Source: an uncultured Brachyspira sp. (lineage in GTDB: Bacteria; Spirochaetota; Brachyspiria; Brachyspirales; Brachyspiraceae). Taken from it: a stretch of 5,467 bases of DNA. Location: the NCBI GenBank assembly GCA_934725655.1, contig CAKVCJ010000144.1, positions 1 through 5,467 of the forward strand. The letters are read 5' to 3'. This document shows, piece by piece, positions 1 through 5,467 of this stretch; positions within the stretch are counted from its first letter, which is position 1, and the number at the start of each line of letters is the position of its first letter. Under the pieces are notes generated by a model. That model ran no database searches. It worked only from the letters and a program-made list of their open reading frames with translations, and was not told where the DNA came from. The translations under genes and the position numbers were made by a program.

Positions 1-2
1 CT

Positions 3-380
3 TTAATAAAAGAGGCAGAGAAAGAGATAGGTGTAGATCTTATTAAAAAAGATATCACAAGAGAATTTTATATAAGGCTCTTAACTCTTAATAAAGATGC
101 CACAGCTGAAGATGCTCTTAATGTATTAGGCAATGAGCATATAGCTAATCAGATAAGAAGCAAGGAAAAATTGTATAGTGATAATATACAAGAAAAATTA
201 GATGAGCTTATTGTAAAGATAAAAAGCGGGGATATAGACTATAGGAGAAAAGAAGTATTAAAAACTGCCACACTCCAAAATAATGAAGGATTTGAAGCTA
301 TATGTAATAAAGCCCGAGAAATACATTTACTTAATAAGCAAAAGGAAAAATTATATCAAGGAAGTAATTATGATGATTGA
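3..380 (+). CDS. dnaG: C-terminal part of a probable DNA primase (DnaG), 5' end outside the window
   Basis: The frame is open from the left edge to a TGA stop at 378-380, giving the last 125 residues of a longer protein; the gene begins upstream of this window. The visible part is hydrophilic and mostly helical-looking, rich in Lys, Glu, Asn and Ile, with no zinc-finger or TOPRIM motif. Those would lie in the missing N-terminal and central parts. The DnaG C-terminal region is the poorly conserved domain that contacts the replicative helicase, so little sequence signal is expected here. The assignment rests mainly on context: this gene runs directly into rpoD, and dnaG-rpoD is a classical conserved pair, found in other spirochaetes too. 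Its stop codon lies inside the rpoD coding region, and the rpoD ribosome-binding site is within its last codons, which suggests translational coupling. A TTG codon at 171 is not a likely start, since the frame is open well upstream. An unrelated upstream gene cannot be excluded. Confidence 0.65.
   Translation, partial: LIKEAEKEIGVDLIKKDITREFYIRLLTLNKDATAEDALNVLGNEHIANQIRSKEKLYSDNIQEKLDELIVKIKSGDIDYRRKEVLKTATLQNNEGFEAICNKAREIHLLNKQKEKLYQGSNYDD
358..364 (+). promoter_or_regulatory. Ribosome-binding site of rpoD inside the upstream gene
   Basis: AAGGAAG matches the Shine-Dalgarno consensus AAGGAGG at six of seven bases. It lies 5 nt before the ATG at 370 and 8 nt before the ATG at 373, both workable spacings. 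It decides the rpoD start against the in-frame ATG at 283, which would add 29 residues and has no comparable site. The motif is part of the last codons of the upstream gene. Confidence 0.8.
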
Positions 381-2133
381 AGAGGATTGCGATCTTCTAA
401 TTAAAAATAACGAAAAAATTAGAAAATTGCTTGAAAGAGGAAACATTAATAAATATCTCACTTATAAAGAAATTAATGCAGCCACAGACAATATGGATGC
501 AGATGTGATGGATATACTATTTCAATTATTAAGTGATAGGAAAATTGAAATAGTTGAGGATAAGAGAGAATTTGAAAATCTTTCCAAAAATCAAAATAAA
601 ATTGATGAAGCATCAAGATTTATACATGTAGAAGATAAAGTGGGAAACAATGATGATCCTATAAGACTTTATCTTAAAGAGATAGGCAAAGTTGATTTAC
701 TATCACATAATGATGAAGTAGAATATTCTAAAAAGATAGAATCTGGGGAATATGCTATAGAAACTATAATATTAAAAACACATTTAGTAGTAAGTGAAGT
801 ATTAAATACTATTAATTGTGTAAAAAGCGGAAGAGTATCTATACATGAAATATTAGAGCCTCCGAGAATATATAATGTTTCAACGCAAGAAAAAAGAAAA
901 TTAGAGAGAAAGTATAAAAACTTTGAAAAAGAATATATAGATTTAGCGGAGAAATATTTAGCTTTAGACAAAAGAATAAAAAAAGCAACTACTCAAAAAA
1001 CTATAAAAAACCTTACTAATGAACAAAATGAAATAAAGGAAAATATAGTAAAATTATTAAGTAAAGTAAAACTTAATAGAATGGAAATCGATAGAATAGC
1101 AGAGAAATTAAAGTTTTATTTGCATAGAATTAATCAGATAGAAGAATATTTTGAAAAATTGAAAAAGAGATACGGTAAAGAAATAAGTGATTTTGAAAGC
1201 TATTACAATGAAATTGAAAGCGGAAACAAAAAGATATATACAAGGCTTGTTGATGAGTTTAATATTACTCCAGAAGCTATAAAAGCAGTATTAACAAGTT
1301 TCCATAACTCTCAAATTCGTATAGCAGATATTTATGATGAAGTTCGTACAGACAAAGAAACTTTGGTTGAATGGGTAAGAAAGATAGATTCTGCAAGAAG
1401 ACAGATTGCTCAGGCAAAAGATCATATTGTTAAGGCTAATTTAAGGCTTGTTATATCTATAGCAAAAAAATATACCAACAGAGGACTTCATTTCTTTGAC
1501 TTGGTACAGGAGGGAAATATTGGTCTTATTAAGGCGGTTGATAAATTTGAATACAAAAAAGGGTATAAATTTTCAACATACGCAACTTGGTGGATTCGTC
1601 AGGCTATTACTCGTTCTATAAGCGATCAGGCTAGAACTATAAGAGTACCAGTTCACATGATAGAACAAATCAATAAAGTAACGAGAGTATTAAGACAATA
1701 TATGCAGCAATATGGAAGAGAGCCTACTATACAGGAAATAGCAAGAGCCTTAAGCTGGCCTGAAAGCAGAGTAAAAAGCGTAAGAAATGTTGCCAAAGAC
1801 CCTGTATCTTTGAATGCTCCTATTGGCGATGAAGAAGATACTATACTTGGAGAGCTTATTGAAGATAAAGAGTTTGAAAGCCCTCAAAATATTACTACAT
1901 TTAAAATTTTAAGAAAGCATATAGATTCTTTGCTTGATAATTTACCTGAAAGAGAGCAAAAAGTTATTAGAATGCGTTATGGATTGGATGACGGATACAA
2001 TCATACCTTAGAAGAAGTTGGATATGTATTTAAAGTTACAAGAGAGCGTATAAGACAGATTGAAGCTAAGGCTATAAGAAGATTGAGAGCTACTTCCAAA
2101 AAGAAAGAATTAAAAGAGTTTTTAGATTCTTAA
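370..2133 (+). CDS. rpoD: RNA polymerase housekeeping sigma factor, sigma-70 (RpoD/SigA), group 1
   Basis: This is the primary sigma factor, which gives RNA polymerase core its recognition of -10 and -35 promoter elements and helps open DNA. From the ATG at 370 it has 587 residues. Region 1.1-like sequence covers about 14-63. Region 1.2 begins with DPIRLYLKEIG at 96-106. A Lys/Glu-rich, coiled-coil-like non-conserved insertion covers about 128-340. Regions 2.1-2.4 lie at about 349-432 and contain DLVQEGNIGLIKAVDKF and YATWWIRQAITR; W407, W408, Q411 and T414 correspond to E. coli W433, W434, Q437 and T440. Region 3 follows, with the finger-like NAPIGDEEDTILGELIED at about 482-499. Region 4.2 carries VTRERIRQIEAKAIRRL at 556-572; R558, E559 and Q563 match the -35-contacting residues. 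The numbering offset to E. coli is a constant 26 from region 2.4 to the end, so the C-terminal half is intact. The start overlaps the upstream stop by 11 nt; a second ATG at 373 is equally possible. The promoter is not visible and probably lies upstream. Confidence 0.97.
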   Translation: MMIEEDCDLLIKNNEKIRKLLERGNINKYLTYKEINAATDNMDADVMDILFQLLSDRKIEIVEDKREFENLSKNQNKIDEASRFIHVEDKVGNNDDPIRLYLKEIGKVDLLSHNDEVEYSKKIESGEYAIETIILKTHLVVSEVLNTINCVKSGRVSIHEILEPPRIYNVSTQEKRKLERKYKNFEKEYIDLAEKYLALDKRIKKATTQKTIKNLTNEQNEIKENIVKLLSKVKLNRMEIDRIAEKLKFYLHRINQIEEYFEKLKKRYGKEISDFESYYNEIESGNKKIYTRLVDEFNITPEAIKAVLTSFHNSQIRIADIYDEVRTDKETLVEWVRKIDSARRQIAQAKDHIVKANLRLVISIAKKYTNRGLHFFDLVQEGNIGLIKAVDKFEYKKGYKFSTYATWWIRQAITRSISDQARTIRVPVHMIEQINKVTRVLRQYMQQYGREPTIQEIARALSWPESRVKSVRNVAKDPVSLNAPIGDEEDTILGELIEDKEFESPQNITTFKILRKHIDSLLDNLPEREQKVIRMRYGLDDGYNHTLEEVGYVFKVTRERIRQIEAKAIRRLRATSKKKELKEFLDS

Positions 2134-2152
2134 AGATTTTTAAATTAAAATA

Positions 2153-2183
2153 AAAGGGAGATAATAATTAATTATCTCCCTTT
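2153..2183. terminator. Bidirectional intrinsic terminator between converging genes
   Basis: A perfect 13-bp inverted repeat (AAAGGGAGATAAT at 2153-2165, ATTATCTCCCTTT at 2171-2183) encloses a 5-nt loop AATTA. On the plus strand it is followed by ATTATTTTCTTATTTT. On the minus strand it is followed by TTTTATTTTAATTT. It fills most of the 59-bp gap between the rpoD stop and the stop of the converging acyl-CoA synthetase gene. It should therefore end transcripts from both sides. The GGGAG/CTCCC core is the only G+C-rich block in this gap. Confidence 0.92.
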
Positions 2184-2192
2184 ATTATTTTC

Positions 2193-4064
2193 TTATTTTG
2201 TATAAAGATTTTCTATTTGCTCTTTATATTCTTCCATTATTTTATGTCTTTTTATTTTTAATGATTGAGTGAGTAAGCCATTTTCTATTGTAAAGTCTTT
2301 ACTTGTTATAATAAGTTTAGAGATAGTTTCATAAGGTCTAAATCCGTTTTTGCTATTAACTAATCTATTTAATTCATGCTTAATAAGTTTGACAACATCT
2401 TTAGAGTTTTCCATATTATTTTCATCATAATGTATTTTATGCTTATCCAAAAACTCTTTAACATTATCTTTATCTATTACTACTATAGCCCCTGTAGAAG
2501 CCTTATCTTGACCTACAAGCATTATCTGAGAGATATATTTAGATTCCATAGCTTTATTTTCTATAGGCTGAGGTTCAACATTTTCACCTGTTAGAAGAAC
2601 GATAGTCTCTTTTGCCCTTCCTGTAAGCACTATTTCACCTTGTTTTGTATAAGCTCCTAAATCTCCAGAATTAAAGAAACCATCTTTTTTAGCCTGTCTT
2701 GTTAATTCTTTATCTTTATAATACTCTTTAAAAATATTAGGCCCTTTAATATAACATACTCCTAACTCTCCATCTTTACAAACATTTCCATTTTTGTCTC
2801 TCACTTCTATTTGTACTTCTGGTACAGGTGCTCCGCAAGTTCCTCTATAGTTTTTAAAAGGAGACCTTAAAGTTACAACAGGTGCAGTCTCTGTAATCCC
2901 CCAACCAACAACCAAATTAATTCCAGTTGCCTCTATAAAATCTTCTATATACATAGGCAAAGCGCCGCCGCCTGATATAGTTAAACGAAGCCTTCCTCCT
3001 GTAAGTTCTTTTATCTTCTTATAAACCAATTTTTGTGCCATCTTATGACTCATAGGGTCCAATGGCAATATATCATATTCTGTCTTTTTGCTTTCTTTCT
3101 TTTCATCTCCAAGAAGATAAATCATATTATGTTGATATCTTAAATTTCTTATATATCTAATAGAGCCTTGTATAAAAGATTTAACCATCATTTTTACAGC
3201 AATAGGTTTTTTATCTATGTTTTTCATCACCCCATTATATATATTAACCCAAATTGCCGGCACTGATATAAATATATCAGGTCGCTCCTCAACAAAATCA
3301 TTCTTCAAATCTCTTTTATTAGTAATAGCAGTAAAACATCCAAAAATAGCGGTAACATAGGAGATTGTTCTTTCATATATATGCCATATAGGAAGAACAG
3401 TTAAAAGTTTCTCTCCCTTTTGAAGCTTTATTATATCGGGAAGCACTCTAACATTATGTAAAATATTTCCATGAGTGAGAATTACACCCTTAGGCTTTCC
3501 TGTTGTGCCTGAAGTATATATTATAGTGGCAGTATCATCATTACTAAGTTTGGAAGCTTTTTTTACAGCAAAGTCTTTATCGCCATTTAAAGCCTCTTCC
3601 CCAAACTCCAAAAACTTACTAAATGAATATATATTATTTCTTGGCTCATGAATAGAATTGTCTAAAACAATTATAAGCTGTATTTTTTTAGAAGATTTAT
3701 CTATTTTATTTAATACATACTGATTTTCAACTATTACAGCCAATGAATCACTATGCTCTATTATATAATTTAATTCTTCTGATGTAGAATCATTTCCCCT
3801 AGGAACATCAGCAGAGCCTATAGCTAAAAGTGCCATATCGCATATAAACCATTCTATGCGGTTCTCTGAAAATATAGCAACATGTTTACCAGATAAACCT
3901 TTTACATCAAACGCCTTAGCAACAGCATTTATTTTCTCATATATTTTTTCGTATACTATAGTTACTTTTTCACCATTATTGTTCCTATATCTATAAATAG
4001 GGCTTTGAGGCATTTCCTTTACAGTATCAAAAAAAGCACTAGGTATAGAATTATATCCTTTCAT
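2193..4064 (-). CDS. Long-chain fatty acid--CoA ligase (acyl-CoA synthetase, AMP-binding family)
   Basis: This enzyme uses ATP to activate a fatty acid as acyl-AMP and then transfers it to coenzyme A. It has 623 residues from the start chosen here, typical of the long-chain class. The P-loop-like motif YTSGTTGKPKG lies at 183-193. LPIWHIYER (224-232) resembles the LPLAHIFER signature of long-chain synthetases. ISGGGALP is at 363-370 and GWGITET at 387-393. SGDLG (466-470) and GRAKETIVLLTGENVEP (482-498) are the usual ADP/hinge motifs. K603 in SLKIKR is in the position of the catalytic A10 lysine. No signal peptide or membrane segment is evident, so it is probably cytosolic or membrane-peripheral. 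An in-frame ATG at 4079 would add MIGGF, but only the ATG at 4064 has a purine-rich site before it. It may be co-transcribed with the glycosyltransferase 91 bp upstream. Exact chain-length preference cannot be read from sequence; a role in using exogenous or recycled fatty acids for lipids is inference. Confidence 0.93.
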   Translation of the reverse strand: MKGYNSIPSAFFDTVKEMPQSPIYRYRNNNGEKVTIVYEKIYEKINAVAKAFDVKGLSGKHVAIFSENRIEWFICDMALLAIGSADVPRGNDSTSEELNYIIEHSDSLAVIVENQYVLNKIDKSSKKIQLIIVLDNSIHEPRNNIYSFSKFLEFGEEALNGDKDFAVKKASKLSNDDTATIIYTSGTTGKPKGVILTHGNILHNVRVLPDIIKLQKGEKLLTVLPIWHIYERTISYVTAIFGCFTAITNKRDLKNDFVEERPDIFISVPAIWVNIYNGVMKNIDKKPIAVKMMVKSFIQGSIRYIRNLRYQHNMIYLLGDEKKESKKTEYDILPLDPMSHKMAQKLVYKKIKELTGGRLRLTISGGGALPMYIEDFIEATGINLVVGWGITETAPVVTLRSPFKNYRGTCGAPVPEVQIEVRDKNGNVCKDGELGVCYIKGPNIFKEYYKDKELTRQAKKDGFFNSGDLGAYTKQGEIVLTGRAKETIVLLTGENVEPQPIENKAMESKYISQIMLVGQDKASTGAIVVIDKDNVKEFLDKHKIHYDENNMENSKDVVKLIKHELNRLVNSKNGFRPYETISKLIITSKDFTIENGLLTQSLKIKRHKIMEEYKEQIENLYTK

Positions 4065-4067
4065 AAA

Positions 4068-4073
4068 TCCCCC
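4068..4073 (-). promoter_or_regulatory. Likely ribosome-binding site deciding the acyl-CoA synthetase start
   Basis: On the minus strand GGGGGA stands 3 nt before the ATG at 4064. It can pair with the anti-Shine-Dalgarno CCUCC through one G-U wobble. Spacing is short but usable. The alternative ATG at 4079 is preceded only by an A/T-rich run (TTTTAAAAAATC) without any such motif, and the site itself would lie inside that longer reading frame. Confidence 0.5.
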
Positions 4074-4090
4074 GATCATGATTTTTTAAA

Positions 4091-4134
4091 ATAGTTAATT
4101 ATCACTATATACAAAAATAATTACTTTTAACTAT
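4091..4134 (-). repeat. Inverted repeat in the gap between glycosyltransferase and acyl-CoA synthetase genes
   Basis: ATAGTTAA at 4091-4098 and TTAACTAT at 4127-4134 are perfect inverted copies separated by 28 nt. In another register the minus-strand RNA can form a 6-bp outer stem (ATAGTT/AACTAT), a six-base bulge, and a 6-bp inner stem (AATTAT/ATAATT) around a 14-nt loop. A short TTTT follows the right arm on the minus strand. It could be a weak terminator, an attenuator or a protein site, or chance in a gap that is almost pure A/T. The stem has very little G+C and would be weak. Confidence 0.35.
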
Positions 4135-4155
4135 AATAATACATATAAAAAAATA

Positions 4156-5277
4156 TTACAAGTGATTTTCAATATACTCTAAAAGACTTAAAGAGTAATT
4201 ATCTTCTCTAAAAATTGATAAAATATTATTAGACAGTAATTTTCTTTTTATGCTGTTATTGTTAATATATACTTCATATATAGCATTAGATATATCATTA
4301 ACACTATTCATATCACAATTTATACTGCAATCTTTTGCAGCTTCATAAACACCAGAATACTTTGAAATAATTGAAATACAAGAAGAGTAAAGTGCCTCTA
4401 TAACTGTAAGACCAAAAGGTTCATTTATAGCAGGCATAATAAGAGCGTAACTTCTATTTAATAAATCCTTCTTCTCCTCATCGCTAACAAAACCAAGAAA
4501 TATTACATTTTTATCCATTCTAATACTATAAACTAATTTTTTTAATTTCTCTTCATATCTGCCTTTTCCAGCTATCATAAACTTTAAATCTTTATTATCA
4601 ATTTTTTCTAAAAAACTCTTAAAAGCAATAATGGCATTTTCGAGGTTTTTAACTTTCTCTAATCTTCCTACATAAAAAAAGTGTTCTGCCTCTTTTATAT
4701 TCATCACTTCATCAAAACCAGTCACGCAAGGATATATAATTTTGCTTTCTCTGCCATAAACACGCTTTACAGAATTTGAAGTTCTCTCACTATTAGCTAT
4801 TATATAATCTATAAAGCTCACCCCTAACCTATCCAACCTCATAGTATAACGAGCAATAAAATCTAAAGTTTTTTGTTTATTTTTATAGCTTTCCTCATCT
4901 TCGCCGTAAAGCCTCACACTCGGTTCATGGCAATACCAAAAACTCTTTGGAAGTTTTATAGAATGTTTTTGAGCATACCTATAAGCTAAACCAAAAAATA
5001 TAGTTGCTGGAAAATTATGAATCAATATTGCATCATAATCTTTTAATTGATAAGCTAAAAATTTCGCGGTTTTTCTAAAAATAAATGGATTTAAAGTTAT
5101 ATTTGTTTTTATTTGTTTTATATAGCTTGGAACATTTTCTCTTAATCTATAAGTATAAATACTGCACTCAATATTATACTTCTCATAAAAATTCTTAACT
5201 GTAGCAAGTATTACATTCTCTGCCCCGCCGTTATATCCAAAAGTAGGATGCATTATAGCAATTCTTTTAATCTTCAT
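4156..5277 (-). CDS. Glycosyltransferase, GT4-type (GT-B fold, group 1)
   Basis: This 373-residue protein is expected to move a sugar from a nucleotide-sugar donor to an acceptor such as a lipid or growing glycan, with retention of configuration as in GT4 enzymes. The N-terminal strand KRIAIMHPTF and glycine loop GYNGGAE (14-20) are typical of the acceptor-side Rossmann domain. WYCHEPSVRLYG lies at 114-125. The inter-domain segment ANSERTSNSVKRVYG (161-175) leads to the donor domain, where YVGRLEKVKNLENAI (202-216) and AGKGRYEEKLKKL (236-248) form the nucleotide-binding start. EPFGLTVIEA (286-295) carries the EX7E motif, E286 and E294. No signal peptide or membrane helix is evident, so it likely works at the cytosolic face of the membrane. 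The ATG at 5277 keeps the first beta-strand complete, although no Shine-Dalgarno motif precedes it. Donor and acceptor cannot be told from sequence. It precedes the acyl-CoA synthetase on the same strand and may share its transcript. Confidence 0.9.
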   Translation of the reverse strand: MKIKRIAIMHPTFGYNGGAENVILATVKNFYEKYNIECSIYTYRLRENVPSYIKQIKTNITLNPFIFRKTAKFLAYQLKDYDAILIHNFPATIFFGLAYRYAQKHSIKLPKSFWYCHEPSVRLYGEDEESYKNKQKTLDFIARYTMRLDRLGVSFIDYIIANSERTSNSVKRVYGRESKIIYPCVTGFDEVMNIKEAEHFFYVGRLEKVKNLENAIIAFKSFLEKIDNKDLKFMIAGKGRYEEKLKKLVYSIRMDKNVIFLGFVSDEEKKDLLNRSYALIMPAINEPFGLTVIEALYSSCISIISKYSGVYEAAKDCSINCDMNSVNDISNAIYEVYINNNSIKRKLLSNNILSIFREDNYSLSLLEYIENHL

Positions 5278-5418
5278 TTTTATATAATAATTTATTTTTT
5301 AATAACTTACAATATAAAAAATTATAATATTTATAATTAGAAAAAATAATAAATAAATACTATAAAATCATAAAAAATGTTTTTATTGTTGACTGCACAG
5401 GTTCCAAACATATTGCAG
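5278..5418. other. Extremely AT-rich intergenic region upstream of the glycosyltransferase
   Basis: About 140 bases hold no supported gene. From 5281 to 5380 only about six bases are G or C. From about 5388 onward the composition returns to roughly 30% G+C. Only short frames occur: an 18-codon one on the plus strand from the ATG at 5377, and a 24-codon one on the minus strand from the ATG at 5411. Neither has a ribosome-binding site at a proper distance or a recognisable product. The region probably holds the promoter of the glycosyltransferase gene. Confidence 0.6.
5284..5312 (-). promoter_or_regulatory. Candidate sigma-70 promoter of the glycosyltransferase gene
   Basis: Read on the minus strand, TTGTAA (5312-5307, four of six -35 bases) is followed by a 17-bp spacer and TATTAT (5289-5284, five of six -10 bases). 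The last -10 base is 6 nt from the ATG at 5277, so the predicted start of transcription falls on or next to the start codon. A second, perfect -10 hexamer TATAAT lies at 5326-5321 on the minus strand, but without a good -35 at 16-18 bp. The surroundings are almost entirely A/T, so hexamer matches are cheap and the call is tentative. Confidence 0.35.
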
Positions 5419-5419
5419 T
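5392..5419. repeat. Short inverted repeat near the right edge
   Basis: ACTGCA at 5392-5397 and TGCAGT at 5414-5419 are perfect inverted copies with 16 nt between them. If the putative gene tail at the window edge is real, the hairpin starts right at its TAA stop on the minus strand. It could then be part of a weak terminator, but the nearest T run lies more than ten bases after the second arm. An operator-like site is the other option. Six base pairs alone are weak evidence. Confidence 0.3.
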
Positions 5420-5467
5420 TAGGAATTCCTTAATTTCTTAAAGTATATCATAGGCGTATCATAATTT
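5419..5467 (-). CDS. Possible C-terminal tail of an upstream minus-strand gene (partial)
   Basis: On the minus strand a frame is open from the window edge to a TAA at 5421-5419 and encodes NYDTPMIYFKKLRNS. Composition here is close to that of the neighbouring genes and clearly richer in G+C than the gap that follows, which fits the end of a coding region. It would precede the glycosyltransferase on the same strand with about 140 bp between them. Fifteen open codons are well within chance, and the fragment is too short to name a family. Confidence 0.3.
   Translation of the reverse strand, partial: NYDTPMIYFKKLRNS

Noticed and set aside
283..369. An upstream extension of the sigma factor from the ATG at 283
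   Set aside because: It would overlap the upstream gene by almost 100 bases, has no good ribosome-binding site, and adds residues unlike region 1.1. The ATG at 370 has AAGGAAG at proper spacing.
171..380. A separate small gene starting with TTG at 171
   Set aside because: The same frame is open to the left edge of the window, so this is an internal codon of the longer upstream gene.
669..971. A 100-codon minus-strand frame
   Set aside because: It lies wholly inside rpoD on the opposite strand, has no family motifs, and is rich in Ser, Phe and Leu as expected from the complement of a Lys/Glu-rich gene.
2376..2594. A 72-codon plus-strand frame rich in Phe, Ile and Tyr that looks membrane-like
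   Set aside because: It is the antisense of conserved acyl-CoA synthetase sequence; the hydrophobic look comes from reading the complement of A-rich codons.
5337..5411. Small minus-strand frame of 24 codons starting MFGTCAVNNK
   Set aside because: The AAGGAA upstream is about 14 nt from the ATG, too far for good initiation. The second half runs into low-complexity A/T sequence encoding only Phe, Ile, Tyr and Val.
5377..5433. Small plus-strand frame of 18 codons (MFLLLTAQVPNILQLGIP)
   Set aside because: It has no ribosome-binding site, and a stop lies just upstream in frame. Frames this short are expected by chance.
1..5467. CRISPR arrays, tRNA or rRNA genes, insertion sequences, toxin-antitoxin or defence genes
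   Set aside because: I found no regularly spaced repeats, cloverleaf-like G+C-rich stretches, transposase motifs or terminal repeats with target duplications. Nearly all the sequence is accounted for by four genes and short gaps.

Overview
This is an AT-rich bacterial window: coding parts look to be roughly 30% G+C, and the intergenic stretch around 5281-5380 is well below 10%. Codon use is heavy in ATA, AGA, TTA and AAA. A dnaG-like tail running directly into a long, insertion-bearing housekeeping sigma factor, together with this composition, suggests a spirochaete, most likely Brachyspira. That assignment is an inference from gene order and style, not from a database match.

Layout. Positions 3-380 (+) hold the 3' end of a gene that is probably dnaG (DNA primase). 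It overlaps the start of rpoD (370-2133, +), a full-length group 1 sigma-70 factor of 587 residues. A 13-bp hairpin flanked by T runs on both sides (2153-2183) lies between rpoD and the converging gene, and should terminate both. On the minus strand follow a long-chain acyl-CoA synthetase (4064-2193) and, upstream of it, a GT4-type glycosyltransferase (5277-4156). The last ~190 bases are mostly non-coding and extremely AT-rich. They end in a more normal composition that may carry the last 15 codons of a further minus-strand gene.

How the genes fit together. The plus-strand pair resembles the widespread macromolecular-synthesis arrangement, in which primase (replication) and the main sigma factor (transcription) are translated from overlapping reading frames. 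The minus-strand pair may be one transcript. One gene activates fatty acids and the other transfers a sugar, so both could serve envelope lipid or glycan metabolism, but nothing in the sequence proves a shared pathway.

No mobile element, CRISPR array, tRNA, rRNA or recognisable riboswitch was seen. This is largely ordinary chromosomal housekeeping sequence. The points worth a second look are the possible leaderless promoter of the glycosyltransferase, the choice of start codons, and the inverted repeats in the two minus-strand gaps.
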